Source: RYN-230 sp963704995
GTDB taxonomy: Bacteria; Actinomycetota; Actinomycetes; Streptosporangiales; Streptosporangiaceae
NCBI GenBank assembly: GCA_963704995.1
Contig: CAVPIM010000017.1
Location: 496,001 to 560,000 of the forward strand
Length of the DNA stretch: 64,000 nucleotides
Direction of reading: 5' to 3'
Each line of letters starts with the position of its first letter. Position 1 is the stretch's first letter. Made by a program: the position numbers and the translations under genes. Positions 26,075 to 34,271 of the stretch are shown in pieces. A model generated the notes under the pieces. That model was not told the DNA's origin and did no database searches. It saw only the letters and a list, made by a program, of their open reading frames with translations.

Positions 26075-26578
26075 GTGAGCCGACGGCTGATCCGGCTGGA
26101 AATGCCTGTCTTCCCGGACCGGCGGATGTTCCGCGTCCATGACTCGACCGTCGATCCGGACGCGCCCGGCGGGCCGCTCGCCCCGGTGGGCACGCTGGTG
26201 AGCGTGAACCGGGAGCAACTGTGGGTAGGCAGCCTGCAGGAGCACATCGGTGTCCGGCTCACGATCGAGGAGTGGGACACCGCTCCCCCGGCGTTCGGGG
26301 ACGCCTGGGAGGACGAGGCCAAGGGCACCCTGTACCTGCGCGGCCAGCTCAGCGTGGACATGGGGTCAGCGGGCCGTGCGGTGGAAGGCCTGACCCTGGC
26401 CGGCGGCGTCGGTGACTACGTGGTCCGCGTCTACGCCCGGAACCGGCGTGAGGTCATGCGGCTCTACGAGGAGATGTTCGAGCGCGGCGTGGACCCGCTC
26501 AGCGACGAGTTCCAGCAGGCCAGGAAGAACCTCGAAGGCCTCGAGCAGTACCTGCTGCAGTTCTGGCGCGAGAACTGA
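26075..26578 (+). CDS. Protein of unknown function
   Basis: A 167-residue soluble protein: SRRLIRLEMPVFPDRRMFRVHDSTVD ... TLYLRGQLSVDMGSAGRAVEGLTL ... GDYVVRVYARNRREVMRLYEEMFERG and ends LEQYLLQFW. The GDYVVRVYARNR strand and QYLLQFW tail recall small Streptomyces hypothetical proteins, some distantly like ComJ or immunity proteins, but I cannot assign it. The GTG at 26075 is chosen because AAAGGGGGGACAC precedes it. It is 120 bp after the ParA gene, same strand, and ends the plus-strand array. Confidence 0.7.
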   Translation: MSRRLIRLEMPVFPDRRMFRVHDSTVDPDAPGGPLAPVGTLVSVNREQLWVGSLQEHIGVRLTIEEWDTAPPAFGDAWEDEAKGTLYLRGQLSVDMGSAGRAVEGLTLAGGVGDYVVRVYARNRREVMRLYEEMFERGVDPLSDEFQQARKNLEGLEQYLLQFWREN

Positions 26579-26581
26579 CCG

Positions 26582-26615
26582 GCGGGCCCGGGGGCTGACC
26601 CCGGCGCGGGCCCGC
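26582..26615. terminator. Hairpin between convergent genes
   Basis: A 9-bp inverted repeat GCGGGCCCG / CGGGCCCGC with a 16-nt loop that itself can pair (GGGG/CCCC) lies 3 nt after the stop of the unknown gene and 8 nt before the stop of the convergent DUF3040 gene. It fits a bidirectional terminator. Confidence 0.5.
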
Positions 26616-26623
26616 GGGCGGGC

Positions 26624-27115
26624 CTACGGGGCGGGAGTGCCCTGCGCGGCCTGATGCCCGGCCGGGCTGGCCGAACTGCCCGGCTCGGTGCTGGGCGCCC
26701 GTTTGGCCGCCGCGTTCGCCGGCGCTGAGCTGGCGAGGGCGGAACTCGCGGGCGACGCGCTCGCGGGCGCGAGGCTGGCCGCCGCGGACGATCGCGCCGG
26801 CTGAACCTGGGCTGACTGGGCCGGATGGGACGGCGAGGTCATGGCCGGGTGCACGGGAGATGAGCTGGCCTTGCTGCCCGCGTGGCGGTCCGCCACGGTC
26901 CGGAACGGGACGAGCGTGTAGACCACCAGCGACACCGACGCTACGACCAGCAGGGTCATCAGCGAGGCCACCAGCCGCAGCCGCCGCATGCGCAAGGCCG
27001 CGATCCGGCGCGGCGCGCCAAACGAGGACATCCTCGTCGCGAGCGCCGGGTCGGCGCTGGCGAGGCCACGCTCAATCTGATCCAGGATGCGCTGCTCATC
27101 CATGGATAGCGCCAT
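26624..27115 (-). CDS. DUF3040-type single-pass membrane protein
   Basis: A 163-residue protein. MALSMDEQRILDQIERGLASADPALATRM is the DUF3040 N-terminal signature (compare MPLSEHEQRxLEQME). One clear membrane helix follows (LRLVASLMTLLVVASVSLVVYTLV), and then an Ser/Ala/Pro-rich tail of about 80 residues predicted to lie outside the membrane. DUF3040 proteins are small actinobacterial membrane proteins of unknown role. The ATG at 27115 has GGAGG 8 nt upstream; the longer open frame above it lacks similarity. The tail is longer and more repetitive than usual. Confidence 0.78.
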   Translation of the reverse strand: MALSMDEQRILDQIERGLASADPALATRMSSFGAPRRIAALRMRRLRLVASLMTLLVVASVSLVVYTLVPFRTVADRHAGSKASSSPVHPAMTSPSHPAQSAQVQPARSSAAASLAPASASPASSALASSAPANAAAKRAPSTEPGSSASPAGHQAAQGTPAP

Positions 27116-27338
27116 ACGGGCTACCTCCACCCCGCCGGGCCGGTGGGACTTTCTCTTACTATCCCCCACCGCAAGATCGTTAGCCTCAGTTCCCGGTGCT
27201 GTACCGGCTTTTGCGAACTTACTGGCCACACGGGGCGGGGGCACTAGGCCCAGCTTCCCGTCCCCCGCGGCAGACGGCAATCGAAGAGATAATCGACAAG
27301 GTTTGCCAGGGTCGAACTAAAATTCTAGAGTGACGGTC

Positions 27339-28451
27339 ATGCGATGGAACGAGCTGCGGGTTCAGCCGGAAGACACGGAGGGCCCCGGCTCCCTGGACGG
27401 CCCCGGCTCGCCGGAGCACGCGGGCGCTGGGAGACGTGCGGGCGCGGGCATGACCGCGCCCGCGCTGTTCGAGCGCGGCGCCATCACCAGGTCGTTCGAC
27501 ACCCCGGGCTTCCGCGGGATGACGTTCTTCGAGGTGCACGCCCGCAGCGTGATCAACCGGGTACCCGACTCCTCCCGCGTCCCGTTCCGCTGGACTATTA
27601 ATCCCTATCGTGGATGTAGCCATGCGTGTGTGTACTGCTTCGCCCGCAACACGCATACCTACCTGGACCTGGACGCCGGGCATGACTTCGATTCCAAGAT
27701 CGTGGTCAAGGTCAACGCCCCGGCCCTGGTCCGCAAGGAGCTCAGCGCGCGCAAGTGGCAGGGCGAGCACATCGCCATGGGCACCAACGTGGACGTCTAC
27801 CAGCGGGCCGAGGGCAAGTACCAGCTGATGCCGGGGATCCTCCAGGCCCTGCTGGACGCCCGCAACCCGTATTCCATCCTGACCAAGGGCACGCTGATCC
27901 TGCGTGACCTTGACCTGCTGCTCGCCTCCGCGGAGGTCACGGACGTGGGGCTGAGCGTGTCGGTCGGCTGCGCGGATGAGGACCTGTGGCGGGCCGTGGA
28001 GCCGGGCACGCCCAGCCCGCGGCGCCGGCTCGGCGTGTGCCGCACGCTCAGCGAGCACGGGCTGCGCTGCGGCGTGCTGATGGGCCCGGTCGTGCCCTTC
28101 CTGTCCGACTCCCCCGCCCAGCTGGAGTCCACCGTGCGGCAGATCGCCGAGGCCGGCGCCACCCATGTCAGCCCCATCGTGCTGCACCTGCGGCCGGGAG
28201 CCCGCGACTGGTTCATGGCCTGGCTGGCCGAGCATCACCCGGGCCTGGTCCCCCGTTACCGGGGGTTGTACGGCTCACGGGCCTACGCGCCCCAGGACTA
28301 CCAGCAGCGGATCACCGAGCAGGTCCGGGAGCTGGCGGCGCGCTATCACGTCGGCCGCGGCGCTCCCCCGGCCAGCCAGCGCAGCTGGCGCCGGGCCGCC
28401 GGGCCCGCGGCCCCCGCCGAACCCGCGCCGGAACAGCTCACCCTGCTCTGA
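27339..28451 (+). CDS. Rv2578c-family radical SAM protein
   Basis: About 370 residues. The radical SAM cluster motif is CSHACVYC (C-x3-C-x2-C) followed by FARNTHTYLDLD, and the SPL-like core includes HIAMGTNVDVYQRAEGKYQLMPGIL and SILTKGTLILRDLDLL. This matches the actinobacterial Rv2578c family, related to spore photoproduct lyase-like enzymes. Some mycobacterial members carry an intein in this protein; none is present here. An in-frame GTG lies 9 nt upstream (27330); the ATG at 27339 fits MRWNELR of relatives. Reaction unknown, possibly nucleic-acid repair or modification. It is monocistronic. Confidence 0.85.
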   Translation: MRWNELRVQPEDTEGPGSLDGPGSPEHAGAGRRAGAGMTAPALFERGAITRSFDTPGFRGMTFFEVHARSVINRVPDSSRVPFRWTINPYRGCSHACVYCFARNTHTYLDLDAGHDFDSKIVVKVNAPALVRKELSARKWQGEHIAMGTNVDVYQRAEGKYQLMPGILQALLDARNPYSILTKGTLILRDLDLLLASAEVTDVGLSVSVGCADEDLWRAVEPGTPSPRRRLGVCRTLSEHGLRCGVLMGPVVPFLSDSPAQLESTVRQIAEAGATHVSPIVLHLRPGARDWFMAWLAEHHPGLVPRYRGLYGSRAYAPQDYQQRITEQVRELAARYHVGRGAPPASQRSWRRAAGPAAPAEPAPEQLTLL

Positions 28452-28493
28452 CCAGCCCGCCGCCCGGGGGCGGGGGTCACGCCGGAGCCGACT

Positions 28494-28522
28494 CTGACGT
28501 TGACGTCAAGGCTCGGTATGAT
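28494..28522 (+). promoter_or_regulatory. Promoter with MerR-type operator for the exporter-MerR operon
   Basis: A -35-like CTGACG (28494-28499) and a -10-like TATGAT (28517-28522) are separated by 17 nt. The dyad TGACGT-TG-ACGTCA (28495-28508) lies on the -35 element and spacer, where MerR regulators bind. The start codon is 96 nt downstream and the operon's second gene encodes a MerR protein. The placement supports local autoregulation. Confidence 0.6.
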
Positions 28523-28617
28523 GGCTGGGATGCCGGGCGGCTCAGCGGGAGCCCAGGGTCTTCAGCCCGGCAGCCCCCGCAGACTTAGCCTCACCGTCGC
28601 TTGAGCAAGGAGACTTA

Positions 28618-30516
28618 ATGCCGGTGGCAGGACCAGCGCAGGCCGCCCCCACAGCCGCAGACGGGCGGGGCGACCACTACAAGTGGATCGCGCTGTCGAA
28701 CACCACGCTCGGAATCCTGATGGTCACGATCAACCAGTCCATCTTGCTGATCTCGCTGCCAGACTTGTTCCGGGGAATCAGGCTCAACCCTCTCGTCCCC
28801 TCGAACACCTCGTACTTCCTCTGGGTGTTCATGGGGTTCCTGCTGGTCACGGCGGTACTGGTGGTCAGCCTGGGCCGGGTCGGCGATATCTACGGCCGGG
28901 TCAAGATGTACAACCTCGGCTTCGCCATCTTCACGATCTTCTCGATCCTGCTCTCGGTGACCTGGCTGACCGGGGTACCCGGCGCGTTGTGGATCATCAT
29001 CATGCGGGTCTTCCAGGGCGTCGGCGGCGCGTTCCTGTTCGCGAACTCCAGCGCGATCCTGACCGACGCGTTCCCGCAGAACGAGCGCGGCAAGGCGATG
29101 GGGATCAATGGCATCGCCGCGGTGAGCGGCTCCTTCCTCGGCCTGCTGCTGGGCGGCGTGCTCGCGCCGATCGAGTGGCACCTGGTCTTCCTGGTCTCGG
29201 TCCCGTTCGGCCTGTTCGGCACCGTCTGGGCCTACCTCAAGCTCCGCGACAACGGGGTCCGCATCCAGGCCAAGATCGACTGGCTGGGCAACGCGCTGTT
29301 CGCCATCGGGCTGATCGCGCTGCTGGTCGGCATCGTGTACTCGCTGCTCCCCTACGGCGGGCACCCCACCGGGTGGTCGAACCCCTGGGTGCTGACCGGC
29401 ATCTTCGGCGGCATCGCCGTCCTGATCCTGTTCGCCTGGGTGGAGACCAAGGTCGAGCAGCCCATGTTCCGGCTCAACCTGTTCAAGATCCGCGCCTTCA
29501 CCGCCGGCAACATCGCGGGCCTGCTCGGCGCCCTCGGCCGGGGCGGCATCCAGTTCATGCTGATCATCTGGCTGCAGGGCATCTGGCTGCCGCAGCACGG
29601 CTACAGCTTCAGCCAGACGCCGCTGTGGGCCGGCATCGCCATGGTCCCGCTGACGCTGGGCTTCCTGATCGTCGGGCCGCTGGCCGGCATCCTGTCCGAC
29701 CGTTACGGGGCCCGGCTGTTCGCCACCGCCGGCCTGATCGTCTCCGGCGCCGCGTTCCTGCTCCTGGAACTGCTGCCGATCAACTTCAGCTACGTCTGGT
29801 TCGCGCTGCTGATCTTCCTGTTCGCGGTGGGCATGGGCCTGTTCTTCTCGCCCAACCAGGCCGCGGTCATGAACAGCCTCCCGCCAGACCAGCGCGGCGC
29901 CGGCGCCGGCATGATGAACACGTTCCAGAACTCGGCCACCGTGCTGTCCATGGGCCTGTTCTTCACGATCGTCACGCTCGGCCTGGCCAACAACCTGCCC
30001 ACGCACCTGTACAAGGGCCTGGTCAACGCGGGTGTCTCCCCGGCCGCCGCGCACGTGGTCGCGAACGAGCCGCCGATCGGCAGCCTGTTCTCCGCGTTCC
30101 TCGGCTTCAACCCGATCAAGGAACTGCTCGGCCCGACCGGGGCCCTGCAGCACCTGAGCCCCAGCCAGCTCGCGTACGTCACCGGCCGCTCGTTCTTCCC
30201 CAGGCTGATCGAGCAGCCGTTCGCCAGCGGCCTGCACCTGGCCTTCACGTTCGCAGCCATCGCGACGGCCGTGGCCATCATCGCGTCCGCCTTCCGCGGC
30301 AAGCGTTACCTGCACGCGACCGAGCCGGCCGCAGATGAGCTGGCTGACGGCGCCGCGGAGATCGGCGGGATCACGGGCTTCGTCGAGCCGGTCGCGTCCT
30401 CGGACGCCGACATCCCGGTCAACGGCAACGGCAACGGCCATGGGCAGCTGGCCACGGCCGAGCCGTCCGGCGGCGCCGGTGCGGACCGCGGATCCGATTC
30501 GCCGGGAAGCAGCTGA
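28618..30516 (+). CDS. DHA2 MFS exporter, 14 TM, in operon with MerR regulator
   Basis: A 632-residue 14-helix drug:H+ antiporter-family protein, paralogous to the exporter at 10722 (shared KWIALSNTTL, PYGGHPTGW, FMLIIWLQGIWLPQHGY and motif A LGRVGDIYGRVK). TM1 differs: INQSILLISLPDLF replaces the usual acidic IDASIV, so the TM1 Asp of many DHA2 proteins is Asn here. A Gly/Asn-rich tail (NGNGNGHGQL) ends the protein. AAGGAGACTTA precedes the ATG. The MerR gene begins 5 nt after the stop. Export of a hydrophobic toxic compound sensed by the MerR protein is the natural reading. Confidence 0.9.
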   Translation: MPVAGPAQAAPTAADGRGDHYKWIALSNTTLGILMVTINQSILLISLPDLFRGIRLNPLVPSNTSYFLWVFMGFLLVTAVLVVSLGRVGDIYGRVKMYNLGFAIFTIFSILLSVTWLTGVPGALWIIIMRVFQGVGGAFLFANSSAILTDAFPQNERGKAMGINGIAAVSGSFLGLLLGGVLAPIEWHLVFLVSVPFGLFGTVWAYLKLRDNGVRIQAKIDWLGNALFAIGLIALLVGIVYSLLPYGGHPTGWSNPWVLTGIFGGIAVLILFAWVETKVEQPMFRLNLFKIRAFTAGNIAGLLGALGRGGIQFMLIIWLQGIWLPQHGYSFSQTPLWAGIAMVPLTLGFLIVGPLAGILSDRYGARLFATAGLIVSGAAFLLLELLPINFSYVWFALLIFLFAVGMGLFFSPNQAAVMNSLPPDQRGAGAGMMNTFQNSATVLSMGLFFTIVTLGLANNLPTHLYKGLVNAGVSPAAAHVVANEPPIGSLFSAFLGFNPIKELLGPTGALQHLSPSQLAYVTGRSFFPRLIEQPFASGLHLAFTFAAIATAVAIIASAFRGKRYLHATEPAADELADGAAEIGGITGFVEPVASSDADIPVNGNGNGHGQLATAEPSGGAGADRGSDSPGSS

Positions 30517-30521
30517 GCCGG

Positions 30522-31025
30522 GTGGGCATGACGGCGCACCGTGGCGCCGCTGACACCGCACCGGCCGCCGGGTCGCCGCCGGCGGCGGGTGAGCCCCTGC
30601 TCGGCATCGGGGCCGCCGCGGCCCGGGCAGGCGTGTCCGAGCGGGCGCTGCGCTACTACCAGCAGCTCGGCCTGCTCGTCCCGGCCTGCACGCCGGGCGG
30701 GCTGCGCCGCTACCGCGACGAGGACCTGGCCCGGGTAGCCCGCATCCGCGAGCTGCAGACCCTGCTCGGCTTCAACCTGGACGAGATCGCGGTGGTGCTG
30801 CGCAACGAGGACCGGCTCGCGGAGATCCGGCTCAGCTACCACGACGAGCGGACCAGTGACGAGGACCGCCGCCAGCTGACCCGCGAGTGCCTCACCCTGC
30901 AGGAGAGCCTGCGGGACACCGTCGAGGCCAAGCGGTCTGCGCTGCAGAGTTTCCAGGCCGACCTGGACGGCCGCATCCAGAAGTGCCGCGACCTGCTGGC
31001 CAGCGATCCGGAACCGGCCGGCTAG
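30522..31025 (+). CDS. MerR family transcriptional regulator
   Basis: A 167-residue regulator: winged-helix MerR domain at about residues 27-95 (LGIGAAAARAGVSERALRYYQQLGLL, then GLRRYRDEDLARVARIRELQTLLGFNLDEI) followed by a long dimerisation helix (RRQLTRECLTLQESLRDTVEAKRSAL). The C-terminal region is short and has no Cys metal site, which suggests organic-compound sensing like small TipAS/BmrR relatives without the large drug-binding domain. It starts at GTG 30522 (or ATG 30528), 5 nt after the exporter, and likely acts on the dyad promoter at 28494. Confidence 0.9.
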   Translation: MGMTAHRGAADTAPAAGSPPAAGEPLLGIGAAAARAGVSERALRYYQQLGLLVPACTPGGLRRYRDEDLARVARIRELQTLLGFNLDEIAVVLRNEDRLAEIRLSYHDERTSDEDRRQLTRECLTLQESLRDTVEAKRSALQSFQADLDGRIQKCRDLLASDPEPAG

Positions 31026-31089
31026 GCCGGTCCCTGCGTGGCCAGCCGCGTGGTGGCCCGCCGCGGTCTGCCGGGCGCCGGTACGGTGC

Positions 31090-31468
31090 TTGCGTGCCCG
31101 TATCCCAGGCCGTCGAGGAACAGGCGGCACGCAGGCCGGCCGCCTGCCGTTAGCGGCCCGGCTCGCGGCGGTCCTCGTGACCGGCCTGCTGGCCGGCGCG
31201 GTCACGTCGATCCTGCAGAAGTACCTGGGCACGCCGTGGGACAGCCTTGCCCGCGGCGTTCGCGGCCGAGGCGGTGGTGGCCTACGCCTGGCGGCTGCAC
31301 TACTGGTCCAGCGCCATCCTGTTCGCGGTCGTGGCGGCAGCCGTGTTCGCACTGGCCGGCGGCACCGCCGGGCAGTTCGTCCCGGCGGCCCGCTGGCTAC
31401 CCGCGGTGCTCGCGGCCGGGGTGGCCGCCGAACTGCTGCTCGGCCTGATCTACAGCCAGGCCTTCTGA
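31090..31468 (+). pseudogene. DUF6518-like membrane protein remnant (internal deletion and frame change)
   Basis: The first frame, from a TTG at 31090, reads LPLAARLAAVLVTGLLAGAV and TSILQKYLGTPWDSL, the start of a DUF6518-type membrane protein. At about 31250 the frame changes, and a second frame to 31468 reads AAFAAEAVVAYAWRLHYWSS then AAGVAAELLLGLIYSQAF, the family C-terminus. Roughly 100 central residues expected between these parts are missing. A GTG at 31094 in yet another frame may be the original start (VPVSQAVEEQAAR). So the gene has lost its middle and its frame, or the assembly is wrong here. Confidence 0.6.
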
Positions 31469-31479
31469 GGCGGCCTGGC

Positions 31480-32544
31480 CTATCTGAGGCGGGCACCGGC
31501 CAGGAACACGGCGGCCGGGTGCGCCAGCACGGCGGGGTCGTCACGGGGGTCATCGTGGTAGCTGACCAGCTCGGCGGGTTCGCCGTCGCCGGGGAGGCTG
31601 AACCCGAGGAACCGCCGGGCGGCCGTGCTGGCCGCCGCGAGGGCCGCCTGGGGCGGCAGCCCGAGTTCCACCAGGAGCGCGACCTCGCGCGGGATGCTCC
31701 CGTCCACGTCGGTTCCGGTCATGACCGTCACGCCGCGGGCTGCCGCCCGCGGCAGCAGGTAACGGAGCCGCTCCTCCCGCTCGCGGCGTTGTTCCCGCCG
31801 CGGCGGGGATTCCTCGGCGCGCGCGCCGAGGACGGCGCACAGGGTGGGTGTCCAGGCCCCGCCGCGCGCGGCCAGCGACGCAATGTCGTCCTCGTCGAGG
31901 GCGGTGCCATGCTCGACCGAGTCGATTCCGGCGGCGATCAGTTCCGTCACGTAGCGCGTGGTGGAATGGGCCGCGACGCGGGCTCCGGCCCCGTGCACCG
32001 CCTCCACCAGACGCTGGATATCGGCGATCGGGTAGGTGGGCGCCGCGTCCGACGGCGGTTCACCCGGTTTCAGGACCGGGAAGTCCGCGACCACCTTGAT
32101 CCAGGTGGCCCCCGCCCGCACCTCGGCCAGGGCCGCGGCCACCAGCTCCTGCGCGGGGACCGGCACGTGCAGGGCCGGGTAGTACCGGCCCGCCGGGGCG
32201 AGGAACCGGCCGCAGGCCTGCAGCCCGCTGCCCTCAGCCGAGGCGAGAAGCCGCAGCGTGGCGCGGCCAGCGCTGCCGGTGTCGCGGATCGCGGTCACGC
32301 CTTGCGCGTGAGCGTTCCGGAGGTTGGCGCGGATGGCCCCGGGGTCCAGGGCGATAGGCTCGCCGCCGGCCCGCCCGACGCTGAGATGACAGTGCGCGTC
32401 GACCAGGCCAGGAAGGATGAACCTGCCGGGCAGCGGCTCCGACCCGGCCGCCGGGCGCGGCGTCCATCGGCCCTGTTCGGTGATTCCCGCCTCCACCGCG
32501 CCCCCGTCCGGGAGCTGGACCATGCGGACCCGCCAGGCCGTCAT
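31480..32544 (-). CDS. Amidohydrolase (imidazolonepropionase-like)
   Basis: A 354-residue TIM-barrel metal-dependent hydrolase. Ligand motifs are all visible: H51-x-H53 in VDAHCH, K150 in WIKVVAD, H193 in AAHSTT, H212 in VEHGT and D279 in TGTDVD. An N-terminal composite beta domain (MTAWRVRMVQLPDGG) and a C-terminal LAAASTAARRFLG helix complete the family form. Such enzymes split amide or ester bonds in cyclic or peptide-like substrates; the substrate is unknown. The ATG at 32544 is the start; codons above it belong to the neighbouring lipoprotein gene read in another frame. Confidence 0.87.
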   Translation of the reverse strand: MTAWRVRMVQLPDGGAVEAGITEQGRWTPRPAAGSEPLPGRFILPGLVDAHCHLSVGRAGGEPIALDPGAIRANLRNAHAQGVTAIRDTGSAGRATLRLLASAEGSGLQACGRFLAPAGRYYPALHVPVPAQELVAAALAEVRAGATWIKVVADFPVLKPGEPPSDAAPTYPIADIQRLVEAVHGAGARVAAHSTTRYVTELIAAGIDSVEHGTALDEDDIASLAARGGAWTPTLCAVLGARAEESPPRREQRREREERLRYLLPRAAARGVTVMTGTDVDGSIPREVALLVELGLPPQAALAAASTAARRFLGFSLPGDGEPAELVSYHDDPRDDPAVLAHPAAVFLAGARLR

Positions 32545-32570
32545 AGCGCCTGACTGTAGCGTCCTGGTGA

Positions 32571-33545
32571 TCAGGGAACGGCCGAGGCCTGGGGGTGCGG
32601 GGTGCTGGTGTGGTGCCCCTGGAAGAGGGTGGCGGCGATCTGGGTGAGCTTGTTGGTGCCGTACCGGAAGCCGGCGTTGCCGTTCTCGCCGTAGTTCTGC
32701 AGGTTGTACATGATGGCCAGGGTGTACTGGTGGTGCGGGCCGGCGAACCCGACCGTATTGGTGATCCAGACGCCGTAGGCCGGGCCAGGGTCCTGCTCCC
32801 AGCCGTCTTTGTTGCCCGGGTGGTTCTGCGGCCCGGCGCCCCAGACCCCCCATTGCTGGTCGATCGCGCTGACGTGCTGCAGCCGGTGCACGAGATAGTC
32901 GCGCACGCTGGCCGGGGCCCTGGTCAGGACGTAGTTGATCAGGTGGTCGAGGTCTTGCGGGGTGGTGTCTATGTAGCCCCAGTACGCCCCGGTGGTGAAG
33001 TGGGTGCTGGTCATGCCGAACGCACGGATGCGGTCGATGAAGCTGGCGTCCTCGTAGCGGTCCCAGAGCAGGTCAGCATCGTGGTCGTTGCTGGTGTACA
33101 GAGCGCCGAACATCGCGCTCCAGTCCGCGCCGGTGAGGTGGATGGGGTCGGCGGCGCCCGGCTGGTTGCGGAGCAGCAGGTCGGTCATCATGGCCAGCTT
33201 GATGGTGGACGCGGCCGGGTACCCGGTGCGGGCGTTGCCGTTGTGCCAGGTGGCCCCGGTAGCCCGGTCATGAAGGACGATGCCGATGGAGCCGGGTACA
33301 TGGCGCAGCGACCGCTGGATGTCGTGGATGCGCTGGCGCATGGTGCAGGGGAATCCGGGCGCGGTCTTGGCGCAGACCGTAGGCGTGGGGCTGGGGGTCG
33401 GGCTCGGGGACGGCGAGGCCCGCCGGGTGGCGGGCGGCGGGCCGGCGGCGTGCTGGCTGCCCGGGGCGGGCGTGCTGCAGCCAGCCAGGGTGCAGGCGGC
33501 CGCCAGGCAGCAGAGCGCGGCGGTCAGGCGCGCGGGGCGGTGCAT
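32571..33545 (-). CDS. Beta-lactamase-like serine hydrolase lipoprotein
   Basis: A 324-residue lipoprotein: signal with lipobox LAGC (Cys23), a Pro/Ser spacer, then a class-A beta-lactamase/transpeptidase-like domain. The nucleophile motif is STIK (S112-K115), the second motif SND in TSNDHD, and NKDGW stands in the place of KTG. Sequence and length fit actinobacterial serine hydrolases annotated near class A beta-lactamases; whether it hydrolyses beta-lactams or acts on cell-wall peptides cannot be told. It is divergent from the isomerase-like gene at 33581 with about 35 bp between starts, and 26 bp upstream of the amidohydrolase start. Confidence 0.85.
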   Translation of the reverse strand: MHRPARLTAALCCLAAACTLAGCSTPAPGSQHAAGPPPATRRASPSPSPTPSPTPTVCAKTAPGFPCTMRQRIHDIQRSLRHVPGSIGIVLHDRATGATWHNGNARTGYPAASTIKLAMMTDLLLRNQPGAADPIHLTGADWSAMFGALYTSNDHDADLLWDRYEDASFIDRIRAFGMTSTHFTTGAYWGYIDTTPQDLDHLINYVLTRAPASVRDYLVHRLQHVSAIDQQWGVWGAGPQNHPGNKDGWEQDPGPAYGVWITNTVGFAGPHHQYTLAIMYNLQNYGENGNAGFRYGTNKLTQIAATLFQGHHTSTPHPQASAVP

Positions 33546-33580
33546 GCCGGACAGGATACGAGTTGCTTAGGCTGAAGGAC

Positions 33581-34270
33581 ATGATGCCGGAAATGATCCG
33601 GGAGGCGTTCGGCGCTGAGTCGGGAAGGCTGTCGGAGGCTGTGGCCCGCCTCGATGACGCCGCGTTCGCCCGTCCCACCCGGTGTGACCCGTGGACGGTG
33701 GCGGACCTGGTGTTCCACGTGGCGATGACGATGCGGCGGCTGCCCGGCATGCTCGCCGCGCCCGCACCGTCCGGGGCGGCCCTGGTCTGCGCGGCGGAGT
33801 ACTACCGGCCGGATCAGCGGTTTTCCGCCGCCACGAACGCCGACCGGATCGAGTCCGCCCGGCGCGGCGCGGCCGGCCTGGCCGGTGCGGCCGCCCGGGC
33901 CCGTGACGTCAGCCAGGCCCGGCAGCAAGCATGGGCGGCCCTGCGGGACGCGCCGGCCGGGCGGGTGGTGCAGACCCGGCACGGGGACCTGATGCTGCTG
34001 GCCGAGTTCCTGCGGACCCGGGTCCTGGAACTCGCCGTGCACGGCCTGGACCTGGCCGCCGCGCTGGATCGCGGGCCGTGGATGACCGCCCCCGCGGCCG
34101 CGGTCACCGAGGATCTTCTGCTGCCCGCGGCCGCCGCCGCCGGGCTGCGCGCCGACACCGGCTGGGACCAGGTGACCCTGATCGCCGCGCTTACCGGCCG
34201 GCGCCCGGTGACTCCCGCACAGACCCAGCTCATCCAGGCCTCCGGCGCCGGGCGGCTCGCTCTCGGCTGA
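33581..34270 (+). CDS. Maleylpyruvate isomerase family (MDMPI) protein
   Basis: A 229-residue helical-bundle protein of the mycothiol-dependent isomerase/DinB group: CDPWTVADLVFHVAMTMRRL carries the family Trp-Thr and metal-type His, and FLRTRVLELAVHGLDLAAAL the second conserved His. It is shorter than the relative at 15328 and lacks an SCP2-like tail apart from a short ending (LTGRRPVTPAQTQL). AAGG precedes paired ATG codons at 33581 and 33584; a TTG further upstream (33563) is less likely. Enzyme activity is unproven for most such proteins. Confidence 0.8.
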   Translation: MMPEMIREAFGAESGRLSEAVARLDDAAFARPTRCDPWTVADLVFHVAMTMRRLPGMLAAPAPSGAALVCAAEYYRPDQRFSAATNADRIESARRGAAGLAGAAARARDVSQARQQAWAALRDAPAGRVVQTRHGDLMLLAEFLRTRVLELAVHGLDLAAALDRGPWMTAPAAAVTEDLLLPAAAAAGLRADTGWDQVTLIAALTGRRPVTPAQTQLIQASGAGRLALG

Positions 34271-34271
34271 C

